Origin: UBA6544 sp049601975
GTDB taxonomy: Bacteria > Pseudomonadota > Alphaproteobacteria > UBA8366
Direction of reading: 5' to 3'
Assembly (NCBI GenBank): GCA_049601975.1
Contig: JBMYRC010000168.1
Location: 1-7,974 of the forward strand
DNA: 7,974 nt
Under the pieces are notes generated by a model that did no database searches, was not told where the DNA came from, and worked only from the letters and a program-made list of their open reading frames with translations. Positions within the stretch are counted from its first letter, which is position 1, and every line of letters starts with the position of its first letter. Made by a program: the position numbers and the translations under genes. Below, piece after piece: positions 1-5,224 of the stretch.

Positions 1-234
1 GCACCGGGCAAACCGATGCAGAATGGCCTCGTTGAATCATTCAACGGTCGGCTGAAAGACGAATGTCTGAACGAGCATCTGTTCAGGAGTTATGGCCATG
101 CCCGCGAGATCATCACACGATGGTGTCACGACTATAATAACCTTAGGCCCCATACGAGCCTCAACGGGCTCACACCGAAGGAGTTTATAGTCCGGTTCGA
201 TCAGGACCATAACCAGAACAGATCCTACTCATGA
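1..234 (+). CDS. IS3-family transposase (OrfB), C-terminal fragment
   Basis: This is the last 77 codons of a DDE (rve-type) transposase; the reading frame is already open at base 1, so the gene starts outside the window. The motif NGLVESFNGRLKDECLNEH contains the catalytic Glu of the DDE triad (the E of VESF). It is followed by the typical IS3-family tail: a WCHDYNNLRPHTSLNGLTP block, in which Y-N-x-x-R-P-H is strongly conserved, then PKEF near the end. OrfB cuts and joins IS ends through a circular intermediate. In this family it is usually made as an OrfAB fusion by programmed -1 frameshifting; that part is not visible here. The terminus reads normally to a TGA, so this end of the element looks intact. 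Whether the whole element is functional cannot be judged. Family assignment is firm, subgroup is not. Confidence 0.9.
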   Translation, partial: APGKPMQNGLVESFNGRLKDECLNEHLFRSYGHAREIITRWCHDYNNLRPHTSLNGLTPKEFIVRFDQDHNQNRSYS

Positions 235-247
235 ATGGGGGAATAAC

Positions 248-260
248 GGGGGCAAGGTCA
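248..260 (+). repeat. Probable right terminal inverted repeat of the IS3-family element
   Basis: Fourteen bases after the transposase stop, the sequence GGGGGCAAGGTCA is read. On the other strand this is TGACCTTGCCCCC, which has the TGA...CCCCC look of IS3-family termini. If it is the IS end, the element stops at base 260 and the host sequence begins at 261. The left end is outside the window, so neither the matching repeat nor a target-site duplication can be checked. Confidence 0.5.
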
Positions 261-295
261 GGGCGTCTGGAGTAGTCATCTGTATTTCTAATGTC

Positions 296-315
296 ATTCC
301 CGCGAAAGCGGGAAT
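296..315. repeat. Short palindromic intergenic repeat (ATTCCCGC / GCGGGAAT)
   Basis: ATTCCCGC and GCGGGAAT form a perfect 8-bp stem around a GAAA loop, in the context GTCATTCCCGCGAAAGCGGG. This is a commonly dispersed REP/MITE-like motif in proteobacterial genomes. It lies between the IS end and the stop of the minus-strand enolase-superfamily gene, 10 bases beyond that stop. It could therefore protect or end that transcript, although no U-tract follows the hairpin on the minus strand. Confidence 0.65.
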
Positions 316-325
316 CCCGAACGAG

Positions 326-1501
326 CTATTTCGGTGGATGGGCGGCGATTATCTTTTCATCCAGCTCACTGCCCCAGCCTGGCCCTTTCGGCACCTGTAA
401 CAAGCCGTTCTCGATGACCGGCGGGTTGGTGACGATCTCGTCCTTCCAAGGCACATCGTCGATGTCGATCTCCATGATTCGGAAATTAGGGATGGCGGCG
501 CAGAAATGAGCGCTCATCAGGGTTGAGATATGGCCGTAGAAGTTATGTGGTGCGCAATTGATCTCGCGCGCTTCGCACATCGCAGCGATCTTCAGTGACG
601 TCCAAATCCCGTTCCATGGCACATCGACGATGGCGACATCCATCGAGTAGTTATCGAGGAACGGCTTAAAGCCCCGCAACCCGAAGAGGGATTCGCAAGA
701 GGCGATTGGCGTTTGCAGGTTATTGCGGATGTGGCGGAGCGATTCCGGATCGTAGAGGTCGATCTCGAACCAGAACAAACCAAGATCATCGAGGCTCCGG
801 CAAACCTGCAAGTACCCCTCAGTCTTAAAGTTGAAGTTGAGGTCGAGCAGGATGCCCATATCCGGGCCGGCCCCTTCGCGGAAAGCGTTTAATTGTTCCC
901 GCAACCCGTCAATTAGGCTCTTATCCGCGTTCAGTTCCGGCCATCCGTCCTTACGCCCGAAACCCGGGAAGTGCAGGGGCGGGTTCTCGCCAAAGCGGAA
1001 GATGTTCGTCTTGAGCGCCGCAAATCCACGGTCTTTCGCTTCCGCTCCCAATTCGATCACGTCGCCCAATCCGGTAAAGACCTTGCGTCCCATCGCTTTG
1101 GCGTTAGCTTCGATCATCCGGTAGGTGCCGCAATGCGACCAGTAGAGCGGCAGTTCGGTCCTCACGGCCCCCCCGAGGAGGTCGTAGACCGGCACGCCGA
1201 GGGATTTTGCCTTAACGTCGAGCATTGCGTTCTCTATGGCGGCAATAGCCTGTTGATTGAGGCCGCCATGAGCTTGGCGGGTCGTGGCATAAAGTTTCTG
1301 GCTGACCCGCTCGTGGCGGCGCGGGTCGTCGCCTTCGATGCTCTCCACCAGGGCTTCGATCACGGCGGTGAGGCCCTTTGAGCCGTAACTCTCGTTATAT
1401 TCCGAGATGCCCGTGAGGCCTTGGTCGGTTTGTAATTTAAGGAACGAGAAATTGCGCCAACCGGCGTCGCAATGGAGGGTTTCGCAGCCCGTGATCTTCA
1501 T
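326..1501 (-). CDS. Mandelate racemase/muconate lactonizing enzyme family protein (enolase superfamily)
   Basis: A 391-residue enzyme of the enolase superfamily, mandelate racemase subgroup. Such enzymes abstract the proton alpha to a carboxylate with a Mg2+ ion, then racemize or dehydrate the acid (often a sugar acid) in the cytosol. The N-terminal capping domain covers roughly residues 1-130. The barrel then shows the expected residues: K164 in the second strand (ALKTN), metal ligands D220 (DLNF), E246 (FEID) and E270 (CESL), the D293-H319 dyad (VDVPWNG, CAPHN), and E344 (MEID). The second-strand motif is K-x-N instead of the K-x-K of mandelate racemase, so a racemase with two opposed bases is less likely than a dehydratase. 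I start at the ATG at 1501 because homologues begin near MKITGCETL; the open frame continues upstream to 1696 but overlaps the divergent dioxygenase. The ribosome binding site is weak (GAAGG). Substrate unknown. Confidence 0.88.
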   Translation of the reverse strand: MKITGCETLHCDAGWRNFSFLKLQTDQGLTGISEYNESYGSKGLTAVIEALVESIEGDDPRRHERVSQKLYATTRQAHGGLNQQAIAAIENAMLDVKAKSLGVPVYDLLGGAVRTELPLYWSHCGTYRMIEANAKAMGRKVFTGLGDVIELGAEAKDRGFAALKTNIFRFGENPPLHFPGFGRKDGWPELNADKSLIDGLREQLNAFREGAGPDMGILLDLNFNFKTEGYLQVCRSLDDLGLFWFEIDLYDPESLRHIRNNLQTPIASCESLFGLRGFKPFLDNYSMDVAIVDVPWNGIWTSLKIAAMCEAREINCAPHNFYGHISTLMSAHFCAAIPNFRIMEIDIDDVPWKDEIVTNPPVIENGLLQVPKGPGWGSELDEKIIAAHPPK

Positions 1502-1573
1502 GGTGTCAGCCTTCGCTTGCGGGAGTGAGAGAGAAGCATAGATTTTAAGGTAGGGAACACGGAGCAAACTGCC
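1502..1573. promoter_or_regulatory. Shared divergent promoter region
   Basis: These 72 bases separate the start codons of the minus-strand enolase-superfamily gene and the plus-strand dioxygenase, so both promoters must lie here or inside the opposite gene. A TAAAAT -10-like hexamer for the minus-strand gene can be read at 1547-1542, but no well-spaced -35 partner was found. GGAG at 1561-1564, nine bases before ATG 1574, is the dioxygenase ribosome binding site. Shared control of the two genes is inferred from layout only. Confidence 0.5.
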
Positions 1574-2422
1574 ATGGCCATAGAAATTCGTCCTCTTTGT
1601 GATGCGCTCGGCGCGGAAGTGATCGGTGCCGACTTGACCAATCCCCTCCCAGGGAAAGACGCGAAGGCAGTTGAGGAGGCGTTCTTCGACCATCATCTGT
1701 TATGCTTCCGATCCGACCCGTTGGAGCCAAGCGACTTCGCACGCGTAGCGCGCTATTTCGGCGAACCGCAACTACAGTTGATCCGCACCCAGCGTCATGG
1801 GGAAGCGCCAGAGGTCTCGGTCCTGGAGAGCACCTACAAAAGCGCTGACGACAAGCCCGACGACCTGACCCGGGTGCGGTTATCCGGTTGGCATACGGAT
1901 GATTCCTATTTTGAGACTCCGGCCAAGGCAACGATGTTGCAATCCATCGCGATCCCCGACTCTGGAGGACAGACAAAGTTTTGCAATACGCGCAAGGCGT
2001 ATGAGGACCTGCCGGGCGAAAAGAAGGCGCTGATCGATGGGCTGAAGGCAGTTCATGGCTACGATACCGAGCGCGCGCCAGGCCGCCCGAAGAAACGCAC
2101 TCAGCAGGAGATCGACGAGACGCCGGATGTAATTCATCCTCTTGTTAGAACACACGAAGATACCGGTTATAGGTCTCTGTATTTCAATGCAAATCGAACG
2201 GATCGCATTGTTGATTGGGAGCGCAGCAAAAGTGATGCTGTGTTGGACGAAGTTTATGAACAGATCACCAAGCCTAACAATCAATATCACCACGAATGGC
2301 GGGTTGGAGACCTATTGTTATGGGACAACCGGTGCCTGGTACATTCGGTGAATGTCGACTATCCCGTGGGGCAAAAGCGTCTCCATCAACGTATTCTCTT
2401 GAAAGGTTCGCGGCCCGTTTGA
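1574..2422 (+). CDS. TauD/TfdA-family Fe(II)/2-oxoglutarate-dependent dioxygenase
   Basis: A 282-residue cytosolic oxygenase, the normal length for the family. It couples decarboxylation of 2-oxoglutarate to hydroxylation of a small substrate; known members act on taurine, alkyl sulfates, 2,4-D and similar acids. The iron-binding facial triad is visible as H107-x-D109 in GWHTDDSYF and H257 in DNRCLVHSVNVDYP. The Arg that binds 2-oxoglutarate is in RLHQRILLKG (R273, with R269 before it), and T134 in GGQTKF fits the second 2OG contact. The N-terminus (IRPLCDALGAEVIGADLTNP) is the standard family opening, which supports the ATG at 1574 with GGAG nine bases upstream. It is transcribed divergently from the enolase-superfamily gene and ends 28 bases from the convergent broken dehydrogenase. 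The substrate cannot be assigned, so no gene symbol is given. Confidence 0.92.
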   Translation: MAIEIRPLCDALGAEVIGADLTNPLPGKDAKAVEEAFFDHHLLCFRSDPLEPSDFARVARYFGEPQLQLIRTQRHGEAPEVSVLESTYKSADDKPDDLTRVRLSGWHTDDSYFETPAKATMLQSIAIPDSGGQTKFCNTRKAYEDLPGEKKALIDGLKAVHGYDTERAPGRPKKRTQQEIDETPDVIHPLVRTHEDTGYRSLYFNANRTDRIVDWERSKSDAVLDEVYEQITKPNNQYHHEWRVGDLLLWDNRCLVHSVNVDYPVGQKRLHQRILLKGSRPV

Positions 2423-2450
2423 TTACTTAATTTAGTCGCGAATATTAGGG

Positions 2451-3292
2451 CTATATCCAGGCCATATCTCTCTCGGGCCCGCTTTCGGCGAAGCTCATGA
2501 GCCTTTCATAGGCGGCTTCTATAGTTCTGTTTACGGTATCACGGGATCGCGATCCCTTTACGAACAGCCCCATGTCCTTTTCGATAATGCGAGCCGATGC
2601 TCCGGCGTAATCATACTTCCCGGTTGCAACATAGGCGTGGAAGAGCTGCGCGGTTAAGAAGTTATGGCCGGAGCTGGCATTCACGACCTCAAGCATGTTG
2701 TCCAGGTCAAGGCCGCCTTTCTCGCCGTAGGAAAGTGCTTCCGACGTGATAAACAAGCCCGCGATAAAGAGCGCGTTGTTGACGACTTTCATACGCTGTT
2801 CTTGGCCCCGCATAGTACCAACTCGGCAGAGAATGCGGGAATACCCCTCGATTAGAGGTCGGCACGCTCGATAGCGTTATCGCTGCCGGAAGTCATACTC
2901 GCTAATGTCGCGGCCTCTGCGCCGGACTTCATGCCGGAGACTGGACTTTCGACATAGGCAATGCCGACTGCTTCCAAAACCCGTGCATTTTTCGCGGCGG
3001 CCTCCGGGCCGATAGTGCAAGTATCGACGATCACGCTGCCTGCTTGGCCCGCCTCGACGATTTCTTCTATGACGGCCCGGTTGGCATCAACGGTCGGTAG
3101 CGAAAGGGCAATCACCTAGGCGCGCTGCGCGATCTCGCCGTTCGATTGCGCGATTTCAGCGTCTTCGGGGGCTCGGTCCGCGGTGCCCGCGATATCGTGT
3201 ACGATCGTCTCATGGCCTTTCTCGGTAATATTGCGTGCCATGGGCTCACCCATTGCACCAAGTCCGATAAATCCGGATAGTGGGTCTGCCAT
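2451..3292 (-). pseudogene. Disrupted 3-hydroxyisobutyrate dehydrogenase / tartronate semialdehyde reductase-like gene
   Basis: Three open segments together make one beta-hydroxyacid dehydrogenase of about 280 residues. Segment 1 starts at ATG 3292 (GGAG six bases upstream) and carries the NAD(P)-binding FIGLGAMGEPMARN motif. It ends at a TAG (3118-3116) at codon 59, where relatives have Asp or Glu; GAG to TAG would be one change. The same frame continues at once with VIALSLPTVD, VIVDTCTIGP and the substrate-loop PVSG, then runs into TAA at 2852. Shifting the frame by one base near 2855-2865 restores RPLIEGYSRILCRVGT, followed by the catalytic-Lys segment MKVVNNALFIAG and an intact C-terminal helical domain to the stop at 2451. 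The simplest explanation is loss of one C in a CCC run. The family uses NAD(P)H to interconvert 3-hydroxy acids and semialdehydes. With two lesions the product should be inactive. Confidence 0.88.
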
Positions 3293-3315
3293 TGAATGCT
3301 CCATCGTTTCCATCG

Positions 3316-3337
3316 CATCTAGGGGGGGGGCTAGATG
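3316..3337. repeat. Inverted repeat CATCTAG / CTAGATG around a nine-G tract
   Basis: Seven-base perfect arms (3316-3322 and 3331-3337) flank eight G residues; with the last base of the left arm the run is nine G (3322-3330). It sits 24 bases upstream of the disrupted dehydrogenase start codon, within that gene's leader on the minus strand, where the run would read as C. Such mononucleotide runs are prone to slippage in length. Confidence 0.6.
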
Positions 3338-3403
3338 AGGGCCAGCTAAGCAGTGACAATTTATCGCGTTTACAAATCGTCGAGGAAAAGGAGATTCCAA
3401 CAG

Positions 3404-3432
3404 TGTGCGTTGAAAATCAAAATCCACGCACA
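3404..3432. promoter_or_regulatory. Operator-like dyad TGTGCGT-N15-ACGCACA
   Basis: Two perfect 7-base inverted half-sites are separated by 15 AT-rich bases, which puts their centres 22 bp (about two helical turns) apart. The dyad lies 64 bases upstream of the aminotransferase start, in the 204-bp region between it and the divergent dehydrogenase pseudogene. This is the place and geometry expected for a dimeric regulator. A TTGAAA -35-like hexamer overlaps its left half (3410-3415), but no convincing -10 at proper spacing was found. No regulator gene is present in the window. Confidence 0.4.
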
Positions 3433-3483
3433 AAATCGCCATAATGTTAACGCGCAAGCGCCGGGCCTGATGGGCTTGGTAGC

Positions 3484-3490
3484 AGGAGAA
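3484..3490 (+). promoter_or_regulatory. Ribosome binding site of the aminotransferase gene
   Basis: AGGAGAA lies six bases before ATG 3497 and decides this start codon. Confidence 0.75.
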
Positions 3491-3496
3491 ATTTAA

Positions 3497-4642
3497 ATGC
3501 CAGGCATTCGCCCGGACGTCGATCCCGACGGTCTTCTAGAATATTCTGTTGTCTTCACGGACCGTTCCTTGAATCACATGTCGCAATCGTTTCAAGGCGT
3601 CATGCGGGATATCTCAGCGACCTTGAAGACGGTCTACAATGCGACCTCGGTGGCAATCGTACCCGGTGGCGGCAGTTACGGCATGGAAGCTGTGGCCCGG
3701 CAGTTCGCGACCGAAAAGAAATGCATGGTGCTGCGCAACGGCTGGTTCAGCTTCCGGTGGACACAAATTTTCGACGCCGGGAACATCCCTTCGGAAAGCA
3801 TCATCATGAAGGCGCGGCCGTGCGATAATGGTCCGACGCCCTCATATGCGCCGGTACCGATGGACGAGATCGTGACCGCGATCAAGGCTGAGAAGCCCGA
3901 TATGTTCTTCGCGCCACATGTGGAGACGTCCGCCGGCATGATCCTCCCCGAGGGGTATATGCGCGCCATCGGCGATGCGATGCATGAGGTCGGCGGCATG
4001 TTCGTGCTGGATTGCATCGCGTCCGGGACGATCTGGGTCGATATGGCGGCCGCCGGGGTCGATATCCTTATCAGCGCCCCGCAAAAGGGGTGGAGTGCAT
4101 CGCCTTGCGCCGCTCTCGTCATGATGAACGAGCGCGCGCGTACGGCTATCGACGGCACGGCCAGCAGCAGTTTCGCCTGTGACCTGAAAAAATGGCTCTC
4201 GATCATGGAGACCTATGAGGGTGGGGGCCACGCTTATCATACGACCATGCCGACGGATGCCTTGGCGCAATTCCATGCGACCATGAAGGAGACCGAGGCC
4301 TATGGTTTCGACAAGATCAGCGCCGAACAGCAGGAACTGGGTGATAAGGTCCGCGCGATGCTGGAGCGTAACGGTTTTAAGAGCGTCGCGGCGGACGGCT
4401 TTAAGGCACCGGGTGTCGTCGTCAGCTATACGGATGCGATGGATATCCACAACGGCTCCAGCTTTGCCGCCGAGGGATTACAGATTGCTGCAGGGGTACC
4501 GCTCGAATGCGACGAAAGCGATGATTTCCGGACTTTCCGGCTTGGTCTATTCGGCTTGGACAAGTTGCATAACATCGACCGCACGGTCGCCAGCCTCGAA
4601 GGCGCTCTCGGAAACATCCTGGCGGATACGAACGTCCGCTAG
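3497..4642 (+). CDS. Class V PLP-dependent aminotransferase (alanine/serine-glyoxylate type)
   Basis: A 381-residue fold-type I aminotransferase of class V, which transfers amino groups between small amino acids and keto acids such as glyoxylate or pyruvate in the cytosol. PLP-site features appear in order: VPGGGSYGMEA (57-60, phosphate-binding loop; relatives usually have SGSGT), HVETSAG (141-147), the pyridine-N Asp D172 in VLDCIASG, and the Schiff-base Lys K197 in SAPQKGWSASP. These are followed by YHTTMPT (247-253) and the carboxylate-binding Arg R348 in FRLGLFG. Length is normal and all key residues are present. The start is supported by AGGAG six bases upstream. The VOC gene begins 27 bases after the stop, so the two form an operon. 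Exact donor and acceptor are not readable. The alanine-glyoxylate, serine-glyoxylate and 2-aminoethylphosphonate types are all close relatives, and the first two fit better. Confidence 0.88.
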   Translation: MPGIRPDVDPDGLLEYSVVFTDRSLNHMSQSFQGVMRDISATLKTVYNATSVAIVPGGGSYGMEAVARQFATEKKCMVLRNGWFSFRWTQIFDAGNIPSESIIMKARPCDNGPTPSYAPVPMDEIVTAIKAEKPDMFFAPHVETSAGMILPEGYMRAIGDAMHEVGGMFVLDCIASGTIWVDMAAAGVDILISAPQKGWSASPCAALVMMNERARTAIDGTASSSFACDLKKWLSIMETYEGGGHAYHTTMPTDALAQFHATMKETEAYGFDKISAEQQELGDKVRAMLERNGFKSVAADGFKAPGVVVSYTDAMDIHNGSSFAAEGLQIAAGVPLECDESDDFRTFRLGLFGLDKLHNIDRTVASLEGALGNILADTNVR

Positions 4643-4655
4643 AGAAAAATCATAC

Positions 4656-4660
4656 GGAGG
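4656..4660 (+). promoter_or_regulatory. Strong ribosome binding site of the VOC gene
   Basis: GGAGG nine bases before ATG 4670. It is the best Shine-Dalgarno site in the window and makes the downstream gene of this operon likely to be well translated. Confidence 0.8.
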
Positions 4661-4669
4661 ATATTCATT

Positions 4670-5053
4670 ATGGCCGTCGTCGGAATCGAAGAGATTTTTC
4701 TCAAGGTTAAGAATATGGAGAGGGCCATTGAATTCTATAACGGTATTCTCGGCATCCCATTGGACAAACAGGATGGCGAACGCACCTACCTGCAGTTGGA
4801 ACGCGGACATCTCGTCCTTCAGATTGAGAACCACACCGGTCGCCATCAGGGCGGCGGCCCCCTACATTTCGCGATGACGGTGACGGAAGAAGAGTTCGAC
4901 GAGATTTTGGCTAAGTTTGGAGGCGGCAGATACTTCGTTCGCGGCCCCTATGGTGAGAAGGGGAACGGACGCGCGCTCTTCATGATCGATCCGGACGGAA
5001 ATGAAGCGGAAATCAACACTCGGTATCTCTACGGCGTGCCGCAGCGGGTTTAG
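4670..5053 (+). CDS. VOC-family (glyoxalase/bleomycin-resistance fold) protein
   Basis: A 127-residue protein with two beta-alpha-beta-beta-beta modules, about the size of single-domain glyoxalase I. Module 1 opens with IEEIFLKVKNMERAIEFYNG and ILGIPL, the classic first strand, helix and FYxxxLG signature. Module 2 has LHFAMTV and ends with FMIDPDGNEAEI. By position, the metal ligands would be E8, Q51 or E53, H66 and E114. E8 replaces the usual first His, which is tolerated in the family. VOC enzymes are metal-dependent lyases, isomerases, dioxygenases or transferases acting on small molecules. Translational coupling with the aminotransferase 27 bases upstream suggests it handles the keto product or a related intermediate. 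A true methylglyoxal glyoxalase is possible but not shown. Confidence 0.85.
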   Translation: MAVVGIEEIFLKVKNMERAIEFYNGILGIPLDKQDGERTYLQLERGHLVLQIENHTGRHQGGGPLHFAMTVTEEEFDEILAKFGGGRYFVRGPYGEKGNGRALFMIDPDGNEAEINTRYLYGVPQRV

Positions 5054-5064
5054 CGAAATCGCAT

Positions 5065-5081
5065 AACGGTTGGCGTTTTTT
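5065..5081 (+). terminator. Weak candidate terminator after the aminotransferase-VOC operon
   Basis: AACG-GTTGG-CGTT makes a 4-bp hairpin that runs directly into six T residues (5076-5081), 11 bases after the VOC stop. The stem is too short to be convincing. Position and U-tract are the main support. Confidence 0.25.
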
Positions 5082-5224
5082 CTTGGGGACCTCATCTTAT
5101 ATCCAGAGAGACGAGCAGGGTAAAGCTCGACAAGCTCAGCATAGGGGCTGCGTTGGTTTGTTAATCAGCCCGACCCCTTGATTCACCGCCGATAGCTCCG
5201 TAAGAAATATGCTTCGCGCCGCTC
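5082..5224. other. Leader region upstream of valS, no gene
   Basis: No credible reading frame or T-box motif was seen. The stretch GCTCGACAAGCTC at 5125-5137 resembles a dispersed proteobacterial repeat, and CGAGC at 5112-5116 can pair with GCTCG at 5125-5129 as a short hairpin. The valS promoter should lie here, but I could not identify one with confidence. Confidence 0.35.

Noticed and set aside
1502..1696. N-terminal extension of the enolase-superfamily gene up to 1696
   Set aside because: The added 65 residues do not resemble the family and overlap the start of the dioxygenase gene. The family's usual N-terminus begins at 1501.
3116..3118. In-frame TAG as a possible recoded (pyrrolysine-like) codon in the dehydrogenase
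   Set aside because: The position normally holds an acidic residue, there is no known recoding in this family, and a separate frameshift further down already breaks the gene.
3293..3457. Upstream extension of the dehydrogenase reading frame
   Set aside because: It reads through the poly-G tract and the operator-like dyad. The NAD-binding domain begins right after ATG 3292, which has its own GGAG.
3676..4450. Long minus-strand open frames (176 and 202 codons) opposite the aminotransferase
   Set aside because: They mirror the codon pattern of the intact plus-strand gene and show no recognisable domain.
5054..5224. T-box or other amino-acid-sensing leader ahead of valS
   Set aside because: No T-box core sequence and no strong terminator/antiterminator pair were found.
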